A DNA stretch of 64,000 nucleotides from Candidatus Epulonipiscium viviparus (GCF_030708075.1 NZ_CP117982.1:2683302-2747301); one strand, 5' to 3'; shown: positions 45,074-53,718, counted from the stretch's first letter. Notes: generated by a model not told the origin, from the sequence alone. Numbers and translations are program-made.

Positions 45074-45895
45074 ATGATAAAAACATCGCCTGTATCAGAA
45101 GTAAAGAAAAAAAAACAAGAACAAATGCAAATTCAAGAAAAAATCAGTAAGTTAAGAATACAAAAAATGCGACAAGAACAAATTAAAGATAGTATACAAG
45201 AATGGAAAGATGTAATTACATCAAGTACTAAAGTAAAATTAGAAATTTCAGACAGCAAGGTGAGTTATGTATCAACTATATCTTCCTGGGAAGAAAAGCA
45301 AATAATTATTGCATTGCCACAAGAAAAACCATTAGATACTAATCATATGTATGTTATTCAATTTAAAGTTGGAGAGTCGTTGTTATTAGCTAATGTGAAT
45401 GCAACAAATAAAATTTTAAAATACCCAAATGTATTTTATGTATTAGAACTAATTTCGCCCATACATAAAAAACAATCTAGACAACATTTTAGATTAGAAG
45501 CAAAAATTGAACTAATGATATATTTGCCAGAACCCGATATTAGAGATGAATATTTTGAAGAATCGGAGCTGATGTTGAGCGTTATGACAATGGATATATC
45601 GGCCGGAGGAGTTAAATTTGCAACTAATAAAATAATAGAAGATGATACAATAATCGATATAGATTTTATATTATTAAATAATCAATACCATTTAAAAGGA
45701 AGGGTTTTAACTCACTTTGAAGAAAGTAAAGAAAAAGATACTGTATATAGAGTAGCATTTATTAATGTAGAATATCGTAAACAAGAAAAGTTAATATATG
45801 ATATTTTATTGTATCAACGACAGACCTTAAGTAAAATTGCTAGAAATGATAATAAATTATCGAAATCTCAAGTTAAAAGTAAATTTAAAAGATAA
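45074..45895 (+). CDS. PilZ-domain (YcgR-like) c-di-GMP receptor
   Basis: The start is ATG 45074, 7 nt after AAAGGAAG; 273 residues. A Lys/Gln-rich coiled coil (about 10-45) precedes a YcgR N-terminal-like beta domain and a C-terminal PilZ domain with both c-di-GMP motifs: RxxxR in SRQHFRLEA (RQHFR) and DxSxxG in MDISAGGVKF. YcgR proteins slow the flagellar motor or act on other outputs when c-di-GMP is high. It is the first gene of the island, 15 nt before the HD-GYP-like gene. Confidence 0.9.
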   Translation: MIKTSPVSEVKKKKQEQMQIQEKISKLRIQKMRQEQIKDSIQEWKDVITSSTKVKLEISDSKVSYVSTISSWEEKQIIIALPQEKPLDTNHMYVIQFKVGESLLLANVNATNKILKYPNVFYVLELISPIHKKQSRQHFRLEAKIELMIYLPEPDIRDEYFEESELMLSVMTMDISAGGVKFATNKIIEDDTIIDIDFILLNNQYHLKGRVLTHFEESKEKDTVYRVAFINVEYRKQEKLIYDILLYQRQTLSKIARNDNKLSKSQVKSKFKR

Positions 45896-45910
45896 TAAAG
45901 GAGAGAGATT

Positions 45911-46942
45911 ATGAGAAGCGTACCAACTATAAGGTTAAAAGAAGATAGTGAGCTAGCATTAGATGTATTGGGTGAAACAGGTGAAATGATATTTCCTCGT
46001 GGGACTAGGCTTACTAAAGCACAGTTAGGAAAATTGAAGGACGAAAAAGTAGCGTCTGTCTATATTACAGATGAATATTGTTTTACAGCGGCTAATCCTA
46101 AGTATATTGCTGATTCTGGGCATATGATGAACAAAATTGCAACGCTCAAAAAAATGATTGCGATTACAGCTGTTGGACTAGCTACTAATGAAGCTTTGAT
46201 TGGAACAATAGAACTTGTTAATGAGATTGTGCAATACTACTATACAAATAGGAATGAATTGGATATAGTATATGAGGATGCAAAAATAGAAGGAAACGCA
46301 ACAGAAGAAAAAATAGTGTATATCGCTATGATAAGTACTTTGTTTGCGCTAAAATTAGGACTAAACCCGAGAGCAACTGCAGCGGTGTGTTTGGCGGCAT
46401 TGCTAAAAGATGTTTCGCTTGTAACGCCGAATATTAAGTGGATTAGTGGAGAAAATAATAAACATCATCCCAAAAAATCGTATGAGTATTTAAAAGAAAA
46501 ATACAATCTTCCTGAGGATGTTTTGGGTATAATATTGGCTCACGAAGAATTATATGATGGCTCTGGATATCCAAATCGGTTGAAGGGTGAAACTATTCCA
46601 AAAGGAGCTCGAATTATTTCCATAATAGAATCGTATTACAATATAAAGCAGCAACTAAAAGAACATTGCTTAACTTTGGAAGCCGATTTTGTTAAGAAGA
46701 CATTGTCATTAGATCCACATTATTTAGAAATCTTTAGAGAAAATACCAATGTATATGAACCAGACACTTTGGTGGAGCTAACCAGTGGAGACATTGCAGT
46801 TGTAACAGAAGAAAGTTCTGTAAATATTTTTCAGCCTAATGTGAGAATAGTTAAAAGTGTAAATTATCCAAAGGACTCAGAGATATGTCTAGCAAAAATG
46901 TTTAATGTTAATATACAAAAAATTGTATTTTATGTAGAGTAA
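45911..46942 (+). CDS. Degenerate HD-GYP-domain protein
   Basis: The 343-residue protein has an N-terminal domain found in HD-GYP proteins (VLGETGEMIFPRGTRLT) and an HD-GYP fold with HEELYDGSGYPNRLKGETIP, close to the GYP signature. The metal ligands are mostly gone: the HDIGK motif reads KDVSL, the HHE motif reads AHE, and the later VADVYDA motif reads IIESYYN. GYP and the HHPKKSYEYLK His remain. It is probably not a phosphodiesterase; it may bind c-di-GMP or a partner. It is co-transcribed with the upstream PilZ gene. Confidence 0.82.
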   Translation: MRSVPTIRLKEDSELALDVLGETGEMIFPRGTRLTKAQLGKLKDEKVASVYITDEYCFTAANPKYIADSGHMMNKIATLKKMIAITAVGLATNEALIGTIELVNEIVQYYYTNRNELDIVYEDAKIEGNATEEKIVYIAMISTLFALKLGLNPRATAAVCLAALLKDVSLVTPNIKWISGENNKHHPKKSYEYLKEKYNLPEDVLGIILAHEELYDGSGYPNRLKGETIPKGARIISIIESYYNIKQQLKEHCLTLEADFVKKTLSLDPHYLEIFRENTNVYEPDTLVELTSGDIAVVTEESSVNIFQPNVRIVKSVNYPKDSEICLAKMFNVNIQKIVFYVE

Positions 46943-47020
46943 GTTATTTCTTTTAATTATACTGTTCAAACTTTAAGTGGATAGTTTGTTGACACAGATT
47001 TTTCGAGTAATGAAAAGAAG

Positions 47021-47049
47021 TTTACAGAAAGCTCTTTATGAGGTATACT
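47021..47049 (+). promoter_or_regulatory. Sigma-A promoter of the GGDEF-EAL gene
   Basis: TTTACA (47021-47026), a 17-nt spacer and TATACT (47044-47049). The resulting leader of about 80 nt shows no c-di-GMP riboswitch core. Confidence 0.68.
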
Positions 47050-47137
47050 AACATGAGCTGATATTGAGGATTAAAAACAGTAGAACAAATTTCCCTTAAT
47101 TTACTAATTATAAATAAGATTTTAAAGGAGGAGCCAG

Positions 47138-49228
47138 ATGCCTGAACAATATAATAATGGGACATTAGAAGAAGTAATGATATTGAAAATTGATTACAAT
47201 GGTACAATTGTTGCAGCGAATGAATATGCTCAAAAACGATTAGGGTTAAACGACAAAGAGGACCAATTTCGAGATATAATCTTGTATAAAAATGTGGAGA
47301 GCGTAGATACTGTTTGGAAAAAGATAAGAGATACAAACAACAAGAGTAGTATAGATATGACATTTAAATCAAGAGATGAAGAACTGATCTATACGGTATG
47401 TACAATTGAAAAAAATACAAATAAACAAGAAATAGAATTATCAGCTATAGATATTAAAAAATATGATCTAATTCAGAAAAATAATAGATATACAAAAAAA
47501 TTACATTCAAATGTATCTGATTTAGAGAAAGCCTTGAATAAAAAATATCGAGAATTAAGTACAGCCATAGAAATAGAAAATTTTTATATAGAAGATGACA
47601 CTCCAACTGTGTTGTACAAGTTAAACATAAAAACAGGTGCGATAGAAAAGTCTCAAGCCTCTACAAAAATTCGTGAATTATTAAATCAAAATGCATTTTT
47701 TTTAGAAAATCACAAGAATATTGATATTTTCTCTTATTCAAAAATATGTAGTTATCATGAAGAAGCTCTAAAAACTAATAAATTTGAATATAGTATGGAA
47801 ATTCGATATAACCATTCAATTCGTGGAAATATTTGGATATATTTGATGGTAAAATACTTTAGACCTGCAAATAGTGATCTGATGAACATTCTTGTAACAA
47901 TGGTTGATATAAATGAAGAAAAAAATAGTGAAGAACAGTCTATGAGCTTGCTATATGATCCAGTGACAGGAAGTCCGAATAAAAATTTCTTCATTAGATA
48001 TTTCAATGAGCACAAAGATACCAAGTTAGCGTTTATTTATTTAGATGCAGATAATTTTAAATCGATAAATGATTCATTTGGGAGAGCTTTTGGTGATGCC
48101 GTTCTAAATGAAATAATAAAGAGAGTTAATGGTATAAAACATGATAAATTTATTATAGGTAGATGTTTTGCAGATGAATTTTTAATAGTAATAGAAGATT
48201 TTGAAGATGAAAATGAAATCAACGATTTTATGATGGTTCTGTCACAAATATTTGATGAGCCATTTACTAATTCGGGAGTAAGCTTTGGTGTATCTTATAG
48301 TGCGGGAATCTCTGTTTATCCAAAAGATGGGAAAAATTTTGAAGATATATTAAATAATGCTGATATTGCTATGCATCGAGTAAAAGCAGAAGGCAAGCGT
48401 AACTTTGTTTTTTATAACCCATCGTTTAAACAAACAGTACTTGAAAAAATGTATATGGAAAGTGATCTTAGAGAAGGTATAAAAAATAACGAATTTTCTT
48501 TGTATTATCAGCCTCAGGTAGACATGCTAACAAATAAAGTGCGTGGATTTGAAGCCTTAATTAGATGGCTTAAGCCAGATGGAAGAATTATTCCGCCATT
48601 TAAATTTATTACAAGTGCAGAAGAAACAGGGCTTATGATTCCTATGGGAGCTTGGATTATTGAAGAAGCTTGTAAATTTATTAATAAATTAAGAGATGCG
48701 GGATATGAAAACGTTCATGTTGCCGTTAATATTTCTGCTGTGCAAATTACTCAAAAGAGCTTTGTTCCAGAATTGCGTGAAATAGTAGAGCGGACTAAAG
48801 TGAATACCAAGCAACTGCATATAGAAATTACAGAGACTATATTGATGAAAGATATAAAAACTAATACTGCAAAGATTAGAAAATTGCAAGACATGGGGAT
48901 TATAATCGCTTTGGATGATTTTGGAACGGGATATTCGTCTTTAACTTATCTCAAGCAGCTGCCAATTGATGTGTTAAAAATTGAAAAAAGTTTTGTAGAT
49001 GATATTGGTACCGGAAGAAAAAATCTTGTAGGACCAATAATAAATTTGGGACATGAATTGGATCTGGAGGTTGTGGCAGAAGGAGTAGAAGAGCGTGAGC
49101 AGTTAGATTATTTGCTATCTTATAATTGCGATATACTGCAAGGATATATTGTTAGCAAACCAATGCCAGAAGATGAAGTTATGGCGTTTTTGGAAAGTGA
49201 ATATGCGCCAGAAAAAACTAAGAAATAA
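47138..49228 (+). CDS. PAS-GGDEF(degenerate)-EAL c-di-GMP phosphodiesterase
   Basis: This is a cytosolic 696-residue protein with no membrane helix. Two PAS-like regions (about 12-110 and 150-265) precede a GGDEF domain (about 270-430) whose signature reads FADEF, although the Asp of YLDADNFK is kept. The EAL domain (about 440-690) is complete: FEALIRW, VNISAVQ, IEITETI, LDDFGTGYSSL, LKIEKSF and VAEGVE. It should hydrolyse c-di-GMP and not make it; the GGDEF domain may sense GTP, as in other hybrids (inference). AAAGGAGGA precedes the ATG. Confidence 0.92.
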   Translation: MPEQYNNGTLEEVMILKIDYNGTIVAANEYAQKRLGLNDKEDQFRDIILYKNVESVDTVWKKIRDTNNKSSIDMTFKSRDEELIYTVCTIEKNTNKQEIELSAIDIKKYDLIQKNNRYTKKLHSNVSDLEKALNKKYRELSTAIEIENFYIEDDTPTVLYKLNIKTGAIEKSQASTKIRELLNQNAFFLENHKNIDIFSYSKICSYHEEALKTNKFEYSMEIRYNHSIRGNIWIYLMVKYFRPANSDLMNILVTMVDINEEKNSEEQSMSLLYDPVTGSPNKNFFIRYFNEHKDTKLAFIYLDADNFKSINDSFGRAFGDAVLNEIIKRVNGIKHDKFIIGRCFADEFLIVIEDFEDENEINDFMMVLSQIFDEPFTNSGVSFGVSYSAGISVYPKDGKNFEDILNNADIAMHRVKAEGKRNFVFYNPSFKQTVLEKMYMESDLREGIKNNEFSLYYQPQVDMLTNKVRGFEALIRWLKPDGRIIPPFKFITSAEETGLMIPMGAWIIEEACKFINKLRDAGYENVHVAVNISAVQITQKSFVPELREIVERTKVNTKQLHIEITETILMKDIKTNTAKIRKLQDMGIIIALDDFGTGYSSLTYLKQLPIDVLKIEKSFVDDIGTGRKNLVGPIINLGHELDLEVVAEGVEEREQLDYLLSYNCDILQGYIVSKPMPEDEVMAFLESEYAPEKTKK

Positions 49229-49236
49229 AAAATAGC

Positions 49237-49268
49237 GTAGTGAATGGTGCAGTGCACTGTTCGACTAC
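49237..49268 (+). other. Hairpin between the EAL gene and the second PilZ gene
   Basis: GTAGTGAA and TTCGACTAC form a stem with one bulge around a TGCAGTGCA palindrome. There is no T-run, so it is an mRNA structure rather than a clear terminator. Confidence 0.4.
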
Positions 49269-49301
49269 CTACAAAATAATACTAAAAGGGGGAATTTTGT
49301 A

Positions 49302-49976
49302 ATGAAAAATTATACAGAAAATGAAATTGAAAAAAGTATTTATACGTATCAGTCTGTAATCTTATTAGATCCCAATATGCGTATAAAATTAATTGATGAG
49401 AACACTACTTATGGTGTTAAACTTGCAAACTGGCAAGAAAACAATTTGCTGCTAGAACTTCGTCAAACCAATATCAATCTTAACTTGTCTAAAAAGCATA
49501 CTATTAATATGCTAACAAGCCATTCTACTTTTGTTGCGAATGTTTCGATTGTAAAAAAGATTCCGCAAGACAAATCTACTTTTTATATGGCACAAATTAT
49601 TTCGCCTATTCATCAAAAAAGACAGAGAAACCATTTTAGGCAAGAGGCAACGGTGCCGGTAACATTGATTGTTATTGCAGAAAAAAATTCTAAGGTTAAG
49701 CCGCCACCACCAATCAAAGGTATTACTATTGATATCTCTGCAGGTGGATTGAAGTTTACTAGTATAACAAAAATTGTTCCTCCATTAAATGTATACATAA
49801 ACTTTAGTTTTCATAATCTGCGTCTTACTCTAAAGGGAAGAATTTTGGAACACTTCGAGGAAGTTGATACGCATCAATTTATATATAGAGTGGCGTTTAA
49901 AGATATTGATACAGAAACACAGCAGAAATTAGAGAAAAATATTTTGGAATATGGCTCATCAAGGCGTTATAAGTGA
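49302..49976 (+). CDS. PilZ-domain (YcgR-like) c-di-GMP receptor
   Basis: The 224-residue second PilZ protein of the island lacks the long N-terminal coiled coil of the first. It has the YcgR-type beta domain and a PilZ domain with RxxxR in RQRNHFRQEA (RNHFR) and DISAGGLKF. The two proteins are paralogues, most alike around the ISPIHxKxxRxHFR stretch. AAAGGGGG lies upstream of ATG 49302. Its last 106 nt are inside the 201-bp tandem duplication; the gene itself ends normally. Confidence 0.9.
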   Translation: MKNYTENEIEKSIYTYQSVILLDPNMRIKLIDENTTYGVKLANWQENNLLLELRQTNINLNLSKKHTINMLTSHSTFVANVSIVKKIPQDKSTFYMAQIISPIHQKRQRNHFRQEATVPVTLIVIAEKNSKVKPPPPIKGITIDISAGGLKFTSITKIVPPLNVYINFSFHNLRLTLKGRILEHFEEVDTHQFIYRVAFKDIDTETQQKLEKNILEYGSSRRYK

Positions 49977-50272
49977 AACTATTGCTATGTCATAAGAGCT
50001 ATAAACATACAAAGAACTGTTTTATAGTTTTGCCGCAACGTTTTTACTTGCTGCAAAAACAACAAGGAGCAGCATCAATTTATATATAGAGTGGCGTTTA
50101 AAGATATTGATACAGAAACACAGCAGAAATTAGAGAAAAATATTTTGGAATATGGCTCATCAAGGCGTTATAAGTGAAACTATTGCTATGTCATAAGAGC
50201 TATAAACATACAAAGAACTGTTTTATAGTTTTGCCGCAACGTTTTTACTTGCTGCAAAAACAACAAGGAGCA
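49871..50272 (+). repeat. Perfect 201-bp tandem duplication after the second PilZ gene
   Basis: Positions 49871-50071 and 50072-50272 are identical, with one further shared base. Each unit holds the last 106 nt of the PilZ gene plus 95 nt of intergenic DNA. The second copy carries a start-less PilZ tail (50072-50177). This repeat makes up most of the 332-nt gene-free stretch 49977-50308, which otherwise holds only the hairpin GTTTTGCCGCAA/TTGCTGCAAAAAC in each copy and a palindrome ATTTGC-A-GCAAAT at 50287-50299. Confidence 0.97.
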
Positions 50273-50308
50273 GTTTATTCCTTGCATTTGCAGCAAATAT
50301 AAATTTGT

Positions 50309-50857
50309 TTATAACTTAATTTTGCATGATATAATTGATAAATGTTTTTGCAGCATCCATTCTTTCACTGTTTTATCTTTGTATTGCTCCATCTCTTGGG
50401 CACTAAATATAGTATTGAGATCTATATACATACCTGTTCCGATCATTGTGAGATATGTAAATGTGTCTGCAGCAAATGCGTCGATAGCCCTTGATGCTAT
50501 TAGTCCAATTAATTTTTGCTGCGCTGCTACATAGTTCATATCTTGATGCTCGTGGTCCAAAAGCGTTGTAGCATCAAAATCGAAGTCATATTCGTCTGTT
50601 GATAATCCAAAATATTCCGCAATATCAGAAACAAATTGATCTGTTACATCTTCGATTTCAAAAGCATTTATCATTGTTACGTTAACCGCGACGGGAAGTT
50701 GTGTAACAAAATTGTAGATTAAGCTTCCAAATATCCAAACTACAGCAACTGTAGTGAGTACATGAACTTTGTAGTAATACCAGTAATAATCTACTTTTAC
50801 TTTAAAAGGAGCAGTTTTGATTTGTGCTCGTGCTTCTTTAAACTCATCCATTACCAT
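50309..50857 (-). CDS. Small membrane protein, possibly C-terminally shortened
   Basis: From ATG 50857 (GAGGTG upstream) the protein has 182 residues: a short cytoplasmic part (KVKVDYYWYYYKVHVLT), one membrane helix (about 33-53), and an extracytoplasmic region resembling a clostridial family of anchored proteins of unknown function that I recall as having a longer C-terminus (patterns KLIGLIASRAIDAFAA). The last residues LQKHLSIISCKIKL look unlike that family and the stop lies only 36 nt from the 201-bp duplication, so truncation or a nearby assembly error is possible. Confidence 0.7.
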   Translation of the reverse strand: MVMDEFKEARAQIKTAPFKVKVDYYWYYYKVHVLTTVAVVWIFGSLIYNFVTQLPVAVNVTMINAFEIEDVTDQFVSDIAEYFGLSTDEYDFDFDATTLLDHEHQDMNYVAAQQKLIGLIASRAIDAFAADTFTYLTMIGTGMYIDLNTIFSAQEMEQYKDKTVKEWMLQKHLSIISCKIKL

Positions 50858-50930
50858 GATAACACCTCATCTTTTCTTTTCTTTTGTTCTTATTATATCA
50901 AAAACATTTATAAAAATCTAGAATCTCGTT

Positions 50931-51602
50931 TTATTTGTTAATTATTCGTAATAATGATGTTGCGAGTTGAGCCCAGGTTACATTAGAATCGGGGTTGTAT
51001 TTTGTTGGAATGATTCCTAATTCAAAAAGTCTATTGATTGCTTCCTGTCCCATAGTCTCTGTCTCTATTTTAAGATTGAGATATTCTGCAACTCCATTAT
51101 ATATGCTGATTGCTATTTTATCTAAAAAAGCATCGTTTGATAAAAGTGCTTCTTCTTCTGGATTGGATACAAATCCTATCTCAACTAAAATGGCAGGCAT
51201 CTTGGTTTCTCGCAATACTGAAAAATTGCCAACTTTAACCCCTCTGTCGTTAAATCCTGTTGCCGCTATAAGATGTTTTTGAACATCTTGTGCAAGTGGA
51301 TAGCTTTTGCCTACTTTAGAATAGACATAAGTTTCTATACCTCTTGCAGTGTTGTTAGTTGCTGAATTTGCGTGTACGCTGATAAAATATTCTGCTCCTT
51401 TGTTGTTTGCCAATGTGCTTCTTTCCATTAATGTAAGATACGTATCACTGTTTCTTGTTAGCAATGCTTCGATACCGGCCAAAGCTAAAAGTTCGGCAAG
51501 TTTTCTTGCTACTTTTAATACGACATTCTTTTCATACAGACCGCTATGCCCAACGGCGCCAGAGTCGTTTCCTCCATGCCCCGCGTCTACTACTATTAAC
51601 AT
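50931..51602 (-). CDS. N-acetylmuramoyl-L-alanine amidase without signal peptide
   Basis: The 223-residue Amidase_3 enzyme has zinc ligands in DAGHGGNDSGAVG, Glu in GLYEKNVV, His in ISVHANSA and catalytic Glu in ILVEIGFVSNPEEE. The domain starts at residue 1, so there is no signal peptide or anchor, unlike the CwlD-like amidase at 24027. The last 40 residues (INRLFELGIIPTKYNPDSNVT) resemble a single S-layer-homology repeat. It could leave the cell by a non-Sec route, act on spore or engulfed wall, or be of phage origin, though no phage genes are near. Confidence 0.88.
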   Translation of the reverse strand: MLIVVDAGHGGNDSGAVGHSGLYEKNVVLKVARKLAELLALAGIEALLTRNSDTYLTLMERSTLANNKGAEYFISVHANSATNNTARGIETYVYSKVGKSYPLAQDVQKHLIAATGFNDRGVKVGNFSVLRETKMPAILVEIGFVSNPEEEALLSNDAFLDKIAISIYNGVAEYLNLKIETETMGQEAINRLFELGIIPTKYNPDSNVTWAQLATSLLRIINK

Positions 51603-51767
51603 AATGATTCACCCTCCTATACTTTTTAATATATAGTATGCGTAATGGGACAAAATTGTTAATAAAAATTGAAAATATTTTGCTGTTATCGATAAATATA
51701 GTCGCAGAATATATAATATGAAGTATAAGAGTAAAGTTGTATAATTTGGTTTTGCGATAATTGTTAG

Positions 51768-51796
51768 TTGACTTATTTAGCGAGGCATAGTAGTAT
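51768..51796 (+). promoter_or_regulatory. Candidate promoter of the YczE-like gene
   Basis: TTGACT (51768-51773), a 17-nt spacer and TAGTAT (51791-51796). Transcription from here starts after ATG 51799, which supports ATG 51829 as the start codon. Confidence 0.5.
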
Positions 51797-51828
51797 TTAT
51801 GAATAAAATATTACGAAGGGTGTGGAGT

Positions 51829-52473
51829 ATGGATAAGAAAGCTAGAAGAATTGGGATGTCTGTATTTGGAATAGTTTTGGTGGGAGTTGCAGTGGGAATG
51901 TTTAAGAGGGCGGCATTTGGAATAGATCCATACCAGACTTTTATGTCGGGGCTTAACGCTATCATTCCCATAAGTTTTGGAACATTGTTTACCTTAGTAA
52001 GTGTCGTATTTTTTGTCTTTGTTGCTGTTGTTGACAGGCGATATATAGGCATCACAACTTTTGTAAATTGGTTTTTGCTAGGATACATAATCGAATTTAG
52101 TCATGCTGCGCTATTGAGTGCTTTTCCGGAAATGAGTGTATTGGCAAGAGTTATATTACTGGTGGCTGCTATAGTTTTGCTCTGCTTTGCAACGTCGTTT
52201 TACTTTGTGTCAAATCTTGGTGTTTCTGTATATGATGCGACAGCGTTGATCATGGCAAACAAATGGAAGCTGATGCCTTTTAAATATTGCAGAATAGCAA
52301 CGGATTTGGTATGCGTAATGGTTGGGCTTGCGTGCTTTGCTATTGCTAATCAATCGTGGTCCCAAATCTTAGGCGCGGTGAACGTAGGAACGGTTATTAC
52401 GGCATTTTGTATGGGACCGTTGGTCGACTTCTTTGTTAAAACTTGTGCGAAGCCATTTTTAGAGCGAAAGTAA
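51829..52473 (+). CDS. YczE/YyaS-type membrane protein
   Basis: From ATG 51829 (AAGGGTG upstream) the protein has 214 residues with five or six membrane helices and the family features near the start: FKRAAFGIDPYQTFMSGL and later SNLGVSVYDATALIMA. Members of COG2364 (YczE) are small integral membrane proteins of unknown transport function. The upstream in-frame ATG 51799 lies too near the promoter. The gene converges on the MFS transporter with a 5-nt gap and no terminator is visible. Confidence 0.85.
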   Translation: MDKKARRIGMSVFGIVLVGVAVGMFKRAAFGIDPYQTFMSGLNAIIPISFGTLFTLVSVVFFVFVAVVDRRYIGITTFVNWFLLGYIIEFSHAALLSAFPEMSVLARVILLVAAIVLLCFATSFYFVSNLGVSVYDATALIMANKWKLMPFKYCRIATDLVCVMVGLACFAIANQSWSQILGAVNVGTVITAFCMGPLVDFFVKTCAKPFLERK

Positions 52474-52478
52474 AGATC

Positions 52479-53642
52479 TTATGATCTAGCGATTTTCTTA
52501 TTGAACATTACAGTGGTTGTAATAAGAAGAATAGCCAACGCGGCTGTATAAATTGGATAAAGCTCCACTCCAATTTCGGTTGCTAAAACTCCAAACAGAG
52601 CTGGCATCAAGAGTAACCCTGTATATGCTCCGGCCATTTCTAATCCGATAATTGCTTGAGAATATTGCGCTCCAAAGTTGTCTGGTGTAGAGTGAATTAT
52701 AGAAGGATAGATAGGTGCGCATCCTAAGCCGATCAGCAGTAGACCAGCAAGTGTCGTTGCATTAAAGAATAGCATAACGCAGCCAAGGGCAATGACAGAT
52801 TCTCCCAATAAGATCATTTTTTGGTCGCCAAATTTATTTGCTATAAAGCCGCTAGCAAATCGTCCTGCAGTAATCCCGATAAAAAAGTATGATGTAAATC
52901 GGGCTGCGACGTCGGCATCGATGCCTTTTGCATAAACAAAGTAACTGCTAGCCCATGCACCCACTGTTGCCTCGATTGCGCAATAACAAAAGAAATTCAT
53001 AAGGATTAATTTGACACCTTTGATTTGTAATAACTGACTAATCTTAAATGATTCTCTATTTTCTGTGGCTGATGCGACAGCGCCATTTCTCGTAGCCACT
53101 TTTTTAAATAGCGGCATGGCGGTTAACACGACAAAAAGTATGGCTACTTGTAATGCGGCAACTGTGGCATAGCCTTGTCGATAGTCAGATGTATTGGCAA
53201 GCGAAATACTCATTATGTATGGACTAATAGATACTCCAACTCCCCAAAAGCAGTGTAGCCAACTCATATGGGAAGATTTATAATGTAAGGCAACAAAGTT
53301 GTTAACTGCAGCGTCGATGGCACCTGCTGCTAACCCATAAGGTAGTGAAATTAGACATAGCACCCAAAACGAGTCGACAACCGCATAGGCCGCAATCGAT
53401 ATTGCAGAAAGTAACACGCTTGCTGCAACAACACGTCCTACACCAAATTTATTTGTGAGCCAGTCGGAATATAAGCTAGATATTATGGTGCCAAATGATG
53501 TAATGACACTGAGTATGCTCATATATGATATTAAGACATCGAAATTCAGTTGCATTATTGGCCAAGCCGTTCCAAGAAGCGAATCTGGCAGCCCTAGACT
53601 TATAAATACCAAATACAAAATTGCTAATAACGAAAAATACAT
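52479..53642 (-). CDS. MFS transporter, sugar-permease-like
   Basis: The 387-residue protein has twelve predicted membrane helices and an MFS-type loop (YSDWLTNKFGVGRVVAASV) between helices 2 and 3, with a repeated form in the second half (IANKFGDQKMILLG). It resembles the fucose/hexose permease branch (FISLGLPDSLLGTAWP start). It lies downstream of the sugar catabolic operon on the same strand, but a terminator separates them; it could supply the substrate by read-through or from its own promoter (inference). Confidence 0.85.
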   Translation of the reverse strand: MYFSLLAILYLVFISLGLPDSLLGTAWPIMQLNFDVLISYMSILSVITSFGTIISSLYSDWLTNKFGVGRVVAASVLLSAISIAAYAVVDSFWVLCLISLPYGLAAGAIDAAVNNFVALHYKSSHMSWLHCFWGVGVSISPYIMSISLANTSDYRQGYATVAALQVAILFVVLTAMPLFKKVATRNGAVASATENRESFKISQLLQIKGVKLILMNFFCYCAIEATVGAWASSYFVYAKGIDADVAARFTSYFFIGITAGRFASGFIANKFGDQKMILLGESVIALGCVMLFFNATTLAGLLLIGLGCAPIYPSIIHSTPDNFGAQYSQAIIGLEMAGAYTGLLLMPALFGVLATEIGVELYPIYTAALAILLITTTVMFNKKIARS

Positions 53643-53664
53643 GTGCTCCTCCTTAATTTGTACA

Positions 53665-53709
53665 TAAAAAATAACCTTCTAGCTAGATTATTCTGGCACA
53701 GAAGGTTAT
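53665..53709 (-). terminator. Rho-independent terminator of the sugar catabolic operon
   Basis: ATAACCTTCT and AGAAGGTTAT form a perfect 10-bp stem; on the minus strand it is followed by six T. Confidence 0.9.
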
Positions 53710-53718
53710 ATTACAAAA

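Noticed and set aside
47050-47137. c-di-GMP riboswitch in the leader of the GGDEF-EAL gene
   Set aside because: I looked for the GEMM core and its conserved GGNAAA and tetraloop receptor segments in this leader and upstream of both PilZ genes and did not find them.
50931-51602. Prophage endolysin in a phage region
   Set aside because: The amidase could be endolysin-like, but no capsid, tail, integrase or holin genes are nearby, so a prophage call is not supported.
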